A stretch of DNA of 64,000 bases from Jingyaoa shaoxingensis (GCF_014385005.1 NZ_JACRSZ010000008.1:62001-126000), one strand, 5' to 3'; numbered from the stretch's first letter, positions 1 through 8,413 are shown. Numbers and translations: made by a program. Notes: generated by a model from the sequence alone, not told the origin.

Positions 1-182
1 AGTCCGTTGATCGATGCCAGTCTCAGTACATTTCGTATATTTAATGGACTGATAAATCTTGGTTTAATAATTGTAATGATGATACAGAGCACAACCAGTG
101 CAACTAATGATCCATATTTGGAGATAAAATTTTTCCGCGCCTGTGCCTTCATGGACGCGCTCATTTCTCCTGTATTTTTCAT
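1..182 (-). CDS. Sugar ABC transporter permease, N-terminal part (MglC/RbsC-like)
   Basis: This is the first 60 codons of a membrane permease; the rest lies outside the window. The start is ATG at 182, preceded on the minus strand by an AGGAGG site at about 190-200. The visible protein has a short polar N-terminus (residues 1-24), a first membrane helix (about 25-42, rich in Val, Leu and Ile) and then a PRFISPLNIRNVLR-like stretch typical of the permease partner of MglA/RbsA importers (BPD_transp_2 family). It lies 22 bases after the stop of the double-domain ATPase, so the two are almost certainly co-transcribed. The substrate is probably a monosaccharide such as galactose or ribose, by family inference only. 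It continues beyond base 1. Confidence 0.8.
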   Translation of the reverse strand, partial: MKNTGEMSASMKAQARKNFISKYGSLVALVVLCIIITIIKPRFISPLNIRNVLRLASING

Positions 183-204
183 CTTCCCTTACCTCCTCCT
201 TAGG

Positions 205-1689
205 TTACATATGCTGCATAGCTAATTTCATCAGAGACTTCTGATTAAATTCATTTTTGGATAATTCCCCGCTCATTTTGTGGTTACTCAATACCAGGAT
301 TCTGTCTGACATACCCATGGCTTCCGGCAGTTCCGATGAAATCATAATAATTGCTTTGCCTTCTGCAACAAATTCATTCATCAGTTTATAGATCTCTGCC
401 TTGGCACCGACGTCAATACCTCTGGTCGGTTCATCAAAAATAATCACATCCGGATTTTTCAGCATCCATTTGGCAAGGACTACTTTCTGCTGGTTTCCGC
501 CGGAAAGATTCTTTACTGCCAGATTCGGACTGGTTGTTTTTACTTTCAGATCTGTAATCTCTTTTCCAACTCTATCCTTTTCTTCTTTCTGTTTTATAAA
601 AATCTTTCGGCTCAGCTCTTTCATCGAAGGTAATGTAATATTATGAGCAATGCTCATAGGAAGTACTAATCCCTCACCCTTCCGGTCTTCTGTCACATAG
701 GCAAGTCCGTTTTTAATTGCATCAACCGGTTTTTTGAATTCTACTTTCTGACCTTTCAGATAAACTTCCCCACTGTCCGGCTTTGTGATTCCAAACAATG
801 CCTGCATCGTTTCCGTTCTTCCTGCTCCTACCAGACCCACCAGGCCGAGAATTTCGCCTCTGCGAAGTTTGAAACTGATATTTTCAAATACACCTTCCTG
901 TGTAAAATTTTTTAATTCCAGAATGGTATCTCCGATTTCTACCTTTCTTTTTGGATACTGTTCTGTCAGTTCACGACCAACCATTGCCTTTACTACCATG
1001 TCATTGGTTGCTTCTTTTGTGTTCCAGGTTGCAATGCTTGCTCCGTCACGCAGAACCGTAATCTGATCGGTAATGGTATAGACTTCTTCCATTTTATGGG
1101 AAATATAAATGATACCTGTTTTTCTCATTTTCAGATCCCGGATAATGCCATACAGGTTTTCTACCTCTCTGTCAGTAATGGAGGATGTTGGTTCATCCAT
1201 TATCAGGATTCGTGCATTTTGTGATACTGCTTTCGCAATTTCCACAAGCTGCTGATCTGCCACTCTTAATTTTCCCATCTTGGTTTTCGGATTCAGGTTA
1301 ATGTTCAGATTCTTAAGAAGCTCTTCTGTGTCTTTATACATTTTCCTGTAATCAATAAATCCGTTTTTTACAGGCTCTCTTCCAAGATATATATTTTCTG
1401 CCACTGACATTTCTACAACGGAAGACAATTCCTGATGGATCATGGCAATTCCCAGTTTCTGGGCATCATGTGGAGATTCTATATTGACCTCCTGGCCATC
1501 AATCCTGATTGTTCCGCCATCACGTTTGTGGATTCCAACGAGTATGTTCATCATTGTCGATTTTCCTGCACCATTTTCTCCCATCAGTGCAAGAACGGTT
1601 CCGGCTTCCAGCGTCAGATCAACGGAATGAAGCACTTCATTTCCGTAGAAACTTTTGCGGATCCCGCGCATTTCCAGTAACACACTCAT
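205..1689 (-). CDS. Sugar ABC transporter ATP-binding protein, double domain (MglA/RbsA-like)
   Basis: This 494-residue protein is the cytoplasmic ATPase of a monosaccharide importer, of normal length for MglA/RbsA. It has two fused ATPase domains. The first has Walker [10 protein letters not shown] (37-45), a signature-like LRVADQQ (141-147), Walker B ILIMDEP (161-167) and a switch His in YISH (about 195-198). The second has the degenerate Walker A usual for the family (LVGAGRTE), LSGGNQQ (395-401) and DEPTRG (419-424). The ATG at 1689 follows an AGGAGGTG site. The permease starts 22 bases downstream. Upstream is a 340-base gap with its own promoter and then a kinase-regulator operon that ends in a dead copy of the same ATPase. 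The transporter is probably controlled by that regulator. The substrate cannot be fixed from sequence. Confidence 0.92.
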   Translation of the reverse strand: MSVLLEMRGIRKSFYGNEVLHSVDLTLEAGTVLALMGENGAGKSTMMNILVGIHKRDGGTIRIDGQEVNIESPHDAQKLGIAMIHQELSSVVEMSVAENIYLGREPVKNGFIDYRKMYKDTEELLKNLNINLNPKTKMGKLRVADQQLVEIAKAVSQNARILIMDEPTSSITDREVENLYGIIRDLKMRKTGIIYISHKMEEVYTITDQITVLRDGASIATWNTKEATNDMVVKAMVGRELTEQYPKRKVEIGDTILELKNFTQEGVFENISFKLRRGEILGLVGLVGAGRTETMQALFGITKPDSGEVYLKGQKVEFKKPVDAIKNGLAYVTEDRKGEGLVLPMSIAHNITLPSMKELSRKIFIKQKEEKDRVGKEITDLKVKTTSPNLAVKNLSGGNQQKVVLAKWMLKNPDVIIFDEPTRGIDVGAKAEIYKLMNEFVAEGKAIIMISSELPEAMGMSDRILVLSNHKMSGELSKNEFNQKSLMKLAMQHM

Positions 1690-1768
1690 ATGTTCACCTC
1701 CTGTCTGATTTATGGTTCTGAATAGTTATGGTTCTTTTTCATTTCGTTTCTGTTCTTTTGATGATTGC

Positions 1769-1811
1769 ATTCTATCATGCGCCTGTTTTTTTCAAAAGGG
1801 GATTCCTTTTG
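1769..1811 (-). promoter_or_regulatory. Promoter and possible operator of the MglA-like transporter
   Basis: On the minus strand a -10 box TAGAAT (1769-1774) lies 15-17 bases from a TTTTGAAA -35 region. An inverted repeat CAAAAGG / CCTTTTG (1793-1799 and 1805-1811) overlaps and abuts the -35 box and could bind a regulator. The rest of the 1690-1968 gap is AT-rich, with no gene seen. Confidence 0.45.
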
Positions 1812-1967
1812 GACAGAGAGGGGGTATTTTTGGATTTTGTATAGTTATTATCTGTTTCGCCAATGTTTTTTGTCTATTTTTTCGTTCTTCCCGTATTGTA
1901 TATGGAATTATTGTTATATTTTTATCATTTTTATATGCTTATTTGTGCATTTTTGCTTCTGTAACTC

Positions 1968-2014
1968 AAAAAATGAACGGATGCATATCTCAACTTCAGA
2001 TCATACATCCGTTC
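1968..2014 (-). terminator. Intrinsic terminator of the regulator/kinase/dead-ATPase operon
   Basis: On the minus strand an inverted repeat with arms starting GAACGGATG (2014-1998 and 1990-1975) is followed by a T-rich run. It lies 15 bases after the dead-ATPase stop and separates that operon from the transporter genes. Confidence 0.8.
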
Positions 2015-2028
2015 TCTCTTATTCCATC

Positions 2029-3471
2029 TCAAGTCTCACTAAGCAAGTATTCAAATTCTTTTCTGTTTAAAATTCCGATATTTTTTCCATCTTTTACAAA
2101 AACAAGCCGGTCTGCCAGAAGAAGTACATTCTGATAATTCACTGTCACAATCACTACTGCAATTCCATGATCCAGCAATTCTTTCATCAATTGATAAATC
2201 AGTGTCCGCAATTTCAGATCTGTATTTAAAAACGGATGAATGCAGACGACGATATCAGGGTGTTGCAATAAAATACGTCCATATATCAATCGGTACTTCT
2301 GATAAATGGTCATGTTTTTCACTTCCGTGCCATTTTGAGGCATTTTTTCTCCCATTCGTTCTCTTGCAATTGCTTTTCTCGTCTCCTTACGATGCCACAG
2401 ACCTTTGAGCAGATGATCCGATGTAAGACACAGATTATCCTCATAACTCATATTTTTAAACAGCATATTCTCTGCCGGATTATCCAGAACCACAGCTATT
2501 TTTCTGGTATCTTTCTTTCTATACGGCTTTCCCCTGTATAAAAGCTGACCGGAATCTCCCCGTCCTTCAGTAAAAGCATATTCCAGATCATCATAGATCT
2601 GTTCCCCTCCATCATGGATGACCAGACATTCTCCCCTGCGAATGCTGAAAGATAACTCTTTTATTTTATTGTAGGAATAATCTTTGAATCGAAAGATCCT
2701 TTCCACATCAGGCGAATCTTCTACCTGCGCACTTCTTTTTATCATTCCCTGGTAAGACAGCATATAATTTCGCAATACCCGCTCTGTCAGGTTTCTTTTC
2801 TCCAGTATTTTCACAATCCTTCCGGTTTCCATAATGGCTGTTCTATCACACATTGCACATAATTCGTCCTGACGTGTACTTACATACAAAAATGTATTAC
2901 CTTTTCCTGCATAATACCGGACCACCTGATATAATCTGTCCATCTGATCCGGTGTGATTACAGAACTGGGATCTCTCAGAATAATCACATCTGCTCTGCT
3001 TACCACAGCTTTCAGTATTTCCAGTATATACCGTTCAAATACGGACATTTCTTCCAGTGATTTGTTGAACTGCACTCCTATTTTCAGTTCATCTGTCAGC
3101 ATCTGCATCTGACTTTTTATAATCCTGTTATTAATCCAGATCCCTTTATATCCTTTTCTCAAAATAAAAATATTTTCTTCCGGCGACAGATACTTTACCA
3201 GTATATTCTCATAAGATATCATCAGGACATTGTTCTCTGTTTCTGTTCCAATAGAAAAGGAATTTACCAGCTTCTCACGGATATAGATTTGACCATATAA
3301 TATAGGCAGATTCTTCTGCATCAGTTCCAGCATTTTATTCAGCCCAAAAGAATCCAGTGGCAAAAGCCCCATCACTTCACCCGCATAGATCTGCAGATTC
3401 AGATTATCCAATATGGTAATATCATTTTCTACATAAGTAACCCTCTGCATACGCAGCACTTCTTTTTTCAT
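2029..3471 (-). CDS. Catalytically dead MglA/RbsA-like ABC ATPase homologue
   Basis: This 480-residue protein aligns end to end with the active MglA-like ATPase next door, but every nucleotide motif is lost. The Walker A region (about 36-48) reads LLPLDSFGLNKML, with no GK[ST]. The signature position (141-147) is EMSVFER, Walker B is VIILRDPSS instead of MDEPTSS (162-170), and the switch His of YISH is Thr (YVST). In the second half LSGGNQQ is MTIYQKY (387-393) and the DEPTRG region is CIHPFLN (about 410-416). The frame is fully open, so selection has kept the fold without catalysis. ATG 3471 was chosen because it aligns with family starts; a GTG at 3507, three bases after the kinase stop, is also possible. 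It is the third gene of a regulator-kinase-dead ATPase operon. A role in signalling is inferred. Confidence 0.85.
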   Translation of the reverse strand: MKKEVLRMQRVTYVENDITILDNLNLQIYAGEVMGLLPLDSFGLNKMLELMQKNLPILYGQIYIREKLVNSFSIGTETENNVLMISYENILVKYLSPEENIFILRKGYKGIWINNRIIKSQMQMLTDELKIGVQFNKSLEEMSVFERYILEILKAVVSRADVIILRDPSSVITPDQMDRLYQVVRYYAGKGNTFLYVSTRQDELCAMCDRTAIMETGRIVKILEKRNLTERVLRNYMLSYQGMIKRSAQVEDSPDVERIFRFKDYSYNKIKELSFSIRRGECLVIHDGGEQIYDDLEYAFTEGRGDSGQLLYRGKPYRKKDTRKIAVVLDNPAENMLFKNMSYEDNLCLTSDHLLKGLWHRKETRKAIARERMGEKMPQNGTEVKNMTIYQKYRLIYGRILLQHPDIVVCIHPFLNTDLKLRTLIYQLMKELLDHGIAVVIVTVNYQNVLLLADRLVFVKDGKNIGILNRKEFEYLLSET

Positions 3472-3510
3472 GTACCATACCCTGTTTTTCAAGCGGAGTG
3501 CTGTCACGCC

Positions 3511-4554
3511 TCACACTTTATTAAAATCGACCTTTTTCAGTTCTCTCCGACTGGTTACAAGCGGCAGTTCAATCATTACATCGGTGCCCACTCCCGGTGT
3601 ACTGTATACTGTCATGCCATATTCTTCTCCAAAAATCAGATGAATACGGTTATTCACATTCACCAGCGCAATTCCACCTTTTTTCTTTTTGTTATGCAGG
3701 CTTTCAAACAGGGACTGATTCAGCTTGCGGTTCAGATCATCCAGTGCCTCTGGCTGCATTCCAATTCCGTCATCACTGACTTGAATAATCAGCCTCTTCT
3801 CTGTACATCTGAGAACAATCCGGACTGTACTAAAGCCCATTTTTCTTTCAATCCCATGAATAATACTGTTTTCCACCACCGGCTGAAGAGTCAGTTTTGG
3901 AAGCAGACAATGATTTAACAGATCATGCTCTTCTTCATCATATTCTATAGTGAGACCGATTCTTTCTTCAAACCGGTATTTCTGTATGAGGAAATAAGTA
4001 TTGATATTATCCAGTTCTTCCTCCAGTGTCACCATATTTTCCATGTTGCTGATGGTATACCGGAAAAAATGTGCCAGTGCCTCTGTCATGCAGACTACAC
4101 TTTCCATGCCCGCTTCCATTGCTTCACTTCGAATGCTCTCCAACGTATTATACAAAAAATGTGGATTAATCTGATTTTGAAGTGCCAGATACTGTGCCTG
4201 TCTTTTATTTTCATTCAGCATCTGTTCCGACTTCAGCAGCTGTATCAACTCTGAAAATATCCTGTCCACTTCTTTTGTCAATGCTATTTCACTGTCCTGA
4301 AGCCCATCTATGGTATATCCCTTCAGAAAAAGGGTCATATTATTCTCTATCTTCTTATATGGCAGTATCACCTGTCTGATAATCATCAGGCAGAGTATCA
4401 CCAGAAAGATTCCTATCACCAGAACCAATATCAGATCCATTCTGTTTCTGCGTTTGTCATACAGCAGCTTCAGCCAGAACATTCCACACAGAATCATTAA
4501 AAGTGATCCAAAAAATTTTACTCTGCTTATCAGATATTTCCAGTCTTCTCCCAT
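3511..4554 (-). CDS. LytS/YesM-type sensor histidine kinase with no extracellular sensor
   Basis: This 347-residue membrane kinase has two close helices (about 14-31 and 40-60) joined by a charged loop of roughly eight residues, so there is no room for a ligand-binding sensor domain; YesM-type kinases usually have 200 or more residues there. The catalytic part is intact: phospho-acceptor His132 in QINPHFLYNT, N-box QPVVENS with Asn229, and G-box SDDGIGM (Asp262, Gly263, Gly265). It starts nine bases after the response regulator gene (ATG 4554 behind AGGGG) and is followed after three to forty bases by the dead ATPase. The missing sensor suggests it reads the state of a partner protein, plausibly the dead ATPase or the transporter. 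That is an inference. Confidence 0.9.
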   Translation of the reverse strand: MGEDWKYLISRVKFFGSLLMILCGMFWLKLLYDKRRNRMDLILVLVIGIFLVILCLMIIRQVILPYKKIENNMTLFLKGYTIDGLQDSEIALTKEVDRIFSELIQLLKSEQMLNENKRQAQYLALQNQINPHFLYNTLESIRSEAMEAGMESVVCMTEALAHFFRYTISNMENMVTLEEELDNINTYFLIQKYRFEERIGLTIEYDEEEHDLLNHCLLPKLTLQPVVENSIIHGIERKMGFSTVRIVLRCTEKRLIIQVSDDGIGMQPEALDDLNRKLNQSLFESLHNKKKKGGIALVNVNNRIHLIFGEEYGMTVYSTPGVGTDVMIELPLVTSRRELKKVDFNKV

Positions 4555-4563
4555 GCTGTACCC

Positions 4564-6159
4564 CTAACCGTATAATTTTCTGTATTCTCCCGGCTTTAAC
4601 CCGGTATACTTGCGAAACATAGACGTAAAATGCTTTACATCACTGTAACCTACTTTTTCGCATACCTCTTTTACGGTGTCTTTCGTATCCTTCAACAGTT
4701 CCTTGGCTTTTTCCATCCTCAACTGTATCAGATAGTCTGCAAACCCTGCGCCTGTCTCTTTTTTAAAGAAACTGCTGAAATAACTGCTATTGAATCCCAC
4801 TTTATCTGCCACCAGTTCCAGTGTGATTGGCTCCATATAATGATTCTGCATATACTGTTTTGCGATACGAATTGGTTTGCGCTCTTCCTCCTCAAACTGC
4901 TGTTTCTTTTTCTGCAGAATCTGAACCAGTGTATTCTCCAGCACTCCAAATAACTGATCTGCCGAGCTGCAGTGCCCGCATTTTTTCCGGAACAGAATCA
5001 GCTGATCATGTGCCTCTTCGCTTTGCAGTGTATTCACTGCATGTGTACCGATCATCATAACTGCTTTTAACAGATCTTCACCTGTAATATTCTTTACTTT
5101 GAGAATGTCTGTTCCAAACTTTTCCACGCCTTCTGCAATAATCTTTTCATCACACAGATCGGAGGCCTTATCAAATATTCTGCAATATGGTTCCGTCAGT
5201 TCTCTGCAGTCAAACTGATTATTTACCGCCGGTGGATCCAGAAGCCGCTCACCGCCTTCCAGTAGTCTGTTATCCATGGCTCTCCTGCAGGAATCCAGAC
5301 TGTCATACAGTTTTTCCGTATTGTCTACATCAATTCCCATTGCCACTGAATATCTGGCATCCCACAGCCTGAACCTTTTTGCATTAATCTGATCTATAGC
5401 GTATCTTACCGACTTCCTGAAAATATGACTGTTTTCCTTTTCATAATTGCAGAGAATATAGCAATAACACTCTTCCTTATAGATCTCCATATCATTGCAG
5501 GTACTTTTCAGCTCTGCCTTTAGAATTTCTTCCAGTTCCAGCATAATAGAGCGTACTGACTGAATATCATGTTTCTCCGTATCATAATCCAGTTTTAGTA
5601 ATAATACCCGGAAGATTCCGTCTGAAAAATGATACAGATACTGTCTGTTCACTTCATCTCTGTCCGGTATTGGTCTGCGTGGCGATGCCAGAAGCAGATC
5701 ATAAAAAACGGCACATCTTTTTCGAATATTATCATCTTCCATATACTGCAAAAGCCTGTTGCTGGTATCAATCCGTTTCTTCTCCTGAATACATCTTGCT
5801 CCCAGTTTCTTTAAGGAAGCAGTCAGTTCATCCTGTTTAATAGGTTTCAGAAGATATTCACTTACGCCGTAATGAATGGCAGACTGTGCATATGCAAAAT
5901 CTGCATACCCGCTGATAATCAGAACCTCCATAGAAATTTTCTGTTCCCTTGCCTGCCGTATAATCTCTATTCCATCACATCCCGGCATGCAAATATCTGT
6001 GATCAATATATCCGGTTTTTCTTCATTCACCATCTTCAGTGCATCTATGCCATTATTTGCCACCCCCACAAGCTGCATATCCAGCTCATCCCAATTCACC
6101 AGCATTTGTATAAGACGGCATATCTTTTTCTCATCATCCGCAATCAGTACCTTCAGCAT
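4564..6159 (-). CDS. YesN-type response regulator with AraC DNA-binding domain
   Basis: This 531-residue regulator has an N-terminal receiver with acidic pair Asp8-Asp9, phospho-acceptor Asp55 in LITDICMPG and Lys105 in LLKPIK. A long middle region follows, then a C-terminal AraC/XylS-type double helix-turn-helix (about 430-531, ending near GLKPGEYRKLYG). ATG 6159 was chosen because a GGAGGGGG site precedes it and the protein then begins at the receiver strand MLKVLIADDE; the upstream ATG at 6219 lies inside the -10 box. It heads the operon and is expected to be phosphorylated by the next gene's kinase and to activate the MglA-like transporter downstream. Confidence 0.93.
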   Translation of the reverse strand: MLKVLIADDEKKICRLIQMLVNWDELDMQLVGVANNGIDALKMVNEEKPDILITDICMPGCDGIEIIRQAREQKISMEVLIISGYADFAYAQSAIHYGVSEYLLKPIKQDELTASLKKLGARCIQEKKRIDTSNRLLQYMEDDNIRKRCAVFYDLLLASPRRPIPDRDEVNRQYLYHFSDGIFRVLLLKLDYDTEKHDIQSVRSIMLELEEILKAELKSTCNDMEIYKEECYCYILCNYEKENSHIFRKSVRYAIDQINAKRFRLWDARYSVAMGIDVDNTEKLYDSLDSCRRAMDNRLLEGGERLLDPPAVNNQFDCRELTEPYCRIFDKASDLCDEKIIAEGVEKFGTDILKVKNITGEDLLKAVMMIGTHAVNTLQSEEAHDQLILFRKKCGHCSSADQLFGVLENTLVQILQKKKQQFEEEERKPIRIAKQYMQNHYMEPITLELVADKVGFNSSYFSSFFKKETGAGFADYLIQLRMEKAKELLKDTKDTVKEVCEKVGYSDVKHFTSMFRKYTGLKPGEYRKLYG

Positions 6160-6217
6160 GATATTTCCCCCTCCCAAAACCAGTTTTTGTATAATTTGTT
6201 TTTTATAGTCCTTTCCC

Positions 6218-6246
6218 ATTATATATGATTTATATAACTTTCACAA
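6218..6246 (-). promoter_or_regulatory. Sigma-A-type promoter of the regulator operon
   Basis: On the minus strand -35 TTGTGA (6241-6246) and -10 TATAAT (6218-6223) are separated by 17 bases. This fixes the translation start of the regulator at 6159. Confidence 0.75.
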
Positions 6247-6330
6247 GACATCAGCATGGCAAGAACATTTTCTTTCTATCTTATCTGACCTGTCTCTCAA
6301 AAGAAAGAATCCATTTTTTTCCGATAAGAC

Positions 6331-6369
6331 AAACCGGGACAGCTGCCATTTTGTCAACTGTCCCGGTTT
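6331..6369. terminator. Bidirectional terminator hairpin
   Basis: A perfect 12-base inverted repeat, AAACCGGGACAG / CTGTCCCGGTTT (6331-6342 and 6358-6369), has a 15-base loop and T-rich flanks. It lies between the tRNA transcript and the regulator promoter, so it probably stops read-through from the tRNA region. Confidence 0.75.
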
Positions 6370-6408
6370 TAAAAATAATATAATATTTCATATATGCCAA
6401 AACGCTAT

Positions 6409-6505
6409 TCCCGCAAGGTGAGAACCACGTCTGTATAACGCAAAAACACCGCCCCCGTAGCTCCTAAGTCTACAAAAGCAGTGCCTTCAGTGCGCGATCA
6501 GGGGT
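6409..6505 (-). repeat. Second copy of the tRNA-Lys 3' end plus downstream flank
   Basis: These 97 bases match 6621-6718 with three substitutions and one single-base gap. On the minus strand they contain the last 14 bases of the tRNA-Lys gene followed by the same downstream flank. The match ends abruptly inside the tRNA at 6505, so this copy holds only a tRNA tail. Confidence 0.85.
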
Positions 6506-6620
6506 GCGGTCGTCCAGTGGACGACTCTGCCGCAGGTAAAAGCACCGATCAGTTCACAAGATCCTGGGGATCTTGGTTTGAACCGGCCGAAGCGTAGCGT
6601 AGAACGACAGGCAAAATCGA
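6506..6620. other. Hairpin-rich non-coding spacer between the two repeat copies
   Basis: These 115 bases hold several short palindromes, for example CGTCCAGTGGACG (6511-6523) and an AAGATCC/GGATCTT pair (about 6559-6575). No open frame or RNA gene is recognised. Together with one repeat copy it forms a unit of 212 bases. Confidence 0.5.
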
Positions 6621-6718
6621 TCCCGCAAGGTGAGAACCCCGTCCATATAACGCAAAAAACACCGCCCCCGTAGCTCCTAAGTCTACAAAAGCAGTGCCTT
6701 CAGTGCGCGATCAGGGGT
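6621..6718 (-). repeat. First copy of the tRNA-Lys 3' end plus downstream flank
   Basis: These 98 bases belong to the intact tRNA-Lys: its last 14 bases and the sequence just downstream on the minus strand, including a GC-rich stretch followed by a run of T that may terminate the tRNA transcript. They are repeated at 6409-6505. Confidence 0.85.
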
Positions 6719-6776
6719 TCGAACCCTGGACACCCTGATTAAGAGTCAGGTGCTCTGCCAGCTGAGCTAATCGCGC
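6704..6776 (-). tRNA. tRNA-Lys (anticodon CTT)
   Basis: The minus strand folds into a full cloverleaf: acceptor GCGCGAT/ATCGCGC, D-arm GCTC/GAGC, anticodon stem CCTGA/TCAGG with loop CTCTTAA (anticodon CTT, Lys codon AAG), T-arm CAGGG/CCCTG with TTCGAAC, and discriminator A at 6704. CCA is not encoded. The last 14 bases recur at 6492-6505 as part of a duplicated flank. Confidence 0.95.
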
Positions 6777-6809
6777 TTATTTAATTGCTGTTCGCTTCGA
6801 ACAAATGAT

Positions 6810-6838
6810 ATTATATGCTATGTCTTTCTATTTTGCAA
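6810..6838 (-). promoter_or_regulatory. Promoter of tRNA-Lys
   Basis: On the minus strand -35 TTGCAA (6833-6838) and -10 TATAAT (6810-6815) are 17 bases apart, about 33 bases before the mature tRNA 5' end. Confidence 0.75.
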
Positions 6839-6902
6839 GTGTTTTTTTCAATTTTTTCAAAAAAAATTTATATTTCTTTTAGAAGTCCTTTAAAATCCCC
6901 GC

Positions 6903-6931
6903 TTGTATGTATTTCGAAAAGCGGTTATACT
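6903..6931 (+). promoter_or_regulatory. Promoter of the AI-2E-family gene
   Basis: -35 TTGTAT (6903-6908) and -10 TATACT (6926-6931) have a 17-base spacer. It rules out any translation start of the downstream gene before about 6940. Confidence 0.65.
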
Positions 6932-7004
6932 CAGATATAAGGTAGTCTCTGGCCGAACTGCCAGAATATTCTGCCCTCACAATAAGCGTTTGAGAGGTAT
7001 AAAA

Positions 7005-8213
7005 ATGAGTTTGCATAGGAACACAATACCCGAAGACCCATCCAGACCGGATAAGCGTCAGAAGTTCCTGCCGAATAACCGTTATTTTACTATCTGTATC
7101 TATGCGGTAACGGTGATTTTGCTGGGTTCCCTGATTGTCAGAGTTGTTATGACTCCGTTTGCTGTTACAAATGGAATCCGACGTGTGCTGAATGTGCTTA
7201 TGCCATTCCTGATGGGTATCCTGATTGCCATGATTATGAACCCGATTATCAATCGATTGTGTCAGCTCATGGAAAAGTATTTGAAAATTAAGAAGAAAAA
7301 GGTCTGCCGGATACTGGCTTCCATTCTTGCCTATATGCTGGTGCTGGGATTGATCCTGATCTGTATCATCTTTATCGTACCACAGGTATTTACCAGTATT
7401 ACAGAGCTGGTGAATTCCCTGCCGAAAATGTACCGCCTGACCACAAACTTTTTCAATAATCTTCAGCAGCATTTTCCAAATACGGATATGTCTGAGATTC
7501 AGAAGGCTGTGAATGACATGCTGCCGAATCTGATCTCTACAATCCGTAAATTTGCCAGCGATATTGTTCCGGCTATTTACAGTGCATCTGTATCGATTGT
7601 GCAATGGATACTGAATGCCATTGTTGCATTGATTGTATCCATTTACATTCTGGGGGACAAGAAGAGTCTGAAAAAGCTGATCAAGATTATCTTATACAGT
7701 TTCGTCCCAGAGGACTATATCTCCGGTTCCATCGAGATCTTAAGAGAGTGTAATAACATATTCACCAATTTTATGGTCAGCAAAGCGCTGGATTCTCTGA
7801 TTATCGGATGTCTGTGTTTCATATTTATGACTATCTTTAATCTGGATTATGCCGTGTTGATCAGTATGGTGGTAGGTATTACCAATATGATTCCTTACTT
7901 CGGTCCGTTCATCGGTGCCATTCCAGGGTTCCTGATTCTGCTCATTGTGAATCCCTGGAAGTCTCTTGGATTTCTGGTTATGATTCTCATTCTTCAGCAG
8001 TTTGACGGTCTCTACCTTGGTCCGAAGCTGATGGGAAGTTCCGTAGGCATGAAGCCATTGTGGATCATCGTATCCATTACTTTAGGCGGGAAGATTGCCG
8101 GTGTCCTTGGCATGTTTCTCAGTGTCCCGATTGGTGCCATTCTGGTCTATCTGTTTAATCTGCTGATTGACCGTGTTTTAAGCCGGAAGAATATTGACCG
8201 TGATCAAATCTGA
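7005..8213 (+). CDS. AI-2E family transporter (membrane permease)
   Basis: This 402-residue polytopic membrane protein belongs to the AI-2E exporter family (PF01594). It has paired N-terminal helices (about 25-85), a long amphipathic middle segment and a C-terminal cluster of helices carrying NMIPYFGPFIGAIPG and DGLYLGPKLMG, both typical of the family. ATG 7005 follows GAGAGG and fits the promoter at 6903-6931. Members carry out poorly defined export: AI-2 in a few cases, and cation or proton antiport in others. The gene is alone on the plus strand and ends in a hairpin. The transported compound cannot be told from sequence. Confidence 0.9.
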   Translation: MSLHRNTIPEDPSRPDKRQKFLPNNRYFTICIYAVTVILLGSLIVRVVMTPFAVTNGIRRVLNVLMPFLMGILIAMIMNPIINRLCQLMEKYLKIKKKKVCRILASILAYMLVLGLILICIIFIVPQVFTSITELVNSLPKMYRLTTNFFNNLQQHFPNTDMSEIQKAVNDMLPNLISTIRKFASDIVPAIYSASVSIVQWILNAIVALIVSIYILGDKKSLKKLIKIILYSFVPEDYISGSIEILRECNNIFTNFMVSKALDSLIIGCLCFIFMTIFNLDYAVLISMVVGITNMIPYFGPFIGAIPGFLILLIVNPWKSLGFLVMILILQQFDGLYLGPKLMGSSVGMKPLWIIVSITLGGKIAGVLGMFLSVPIGAILVYLFNLLIDRVLSRKNIDRDQI

Positions 8214-8226
8214 TATTTTTCATGAC

Positions 8227-8268
8227 AAAATGCAGCTAACCATTTTCGGTCGGCTGCATTTTCATTTT
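8227..8268. terminator. Terminator of the AI-2E gene
   Basis: An inverted repeat AAAATGCAGC / GCTGCATTTT (8227-8236 and 8253-8262) is followed by a T-rich tail. It is symmetric enough to act from both sides and overlaps the stop of the small minus-strand gene. Confidence 0.8.
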
Positions 8269-8413
8269 AGTTTTTCTTCTTCTTTTTCTGTTCACCCTGT
8301 AAGATACCGGACACTTCCTGAAAAGACTTTTTCATCTGCCCCAGTTTCTTACCTCCAAGCTGACGGTCATACAGAAAAAAGGCAATCTGGTTTTTCCATC
8401 CACGATTTCTCAT
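8267..8413 (-). CDS. Small basic hypothetical protein (48 aa)
   Basis: This is a 48-codon frame with ATG 8413 preceded by GGGAG at a normal distance. The protein starts MRNRGWKNQIAFFLYD and ends in a run of lysines (EQKKKKKN), giving a strongly basic C-terminus. It lies 93 bases after trmB on the same strand and ends within the terminator shared with the AI-2E gene, so it may be the last gene of the trmB transcript. No family is recognised. The start signal and position argue for a real gene, but chance is not excluded. Confidence 0.45.
   Translation of the reverse strand: MRNRGWKNQIAFFLYDRQLGGKKLGQMKKSFQEVSGILQGEQKKKKKN

Noticed and set aside
6506..6620. A second tRNA or tRNA-like gene between the repeat copies
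   Set aside because: The spacer has palindromes and a TTTGAACC-like stretch, but no cloverleaf can be drawn and the copy at 6409-6505 carries only the last 14 bases of tRNA-Lys.
6879..7604. A 241-codon minus-strand frame opposite the AI-2E-family gene
   Set aside because: It is antisense to a clear membrane transporter and its protein is rich in His and Gln, as expected of a shadow frame.
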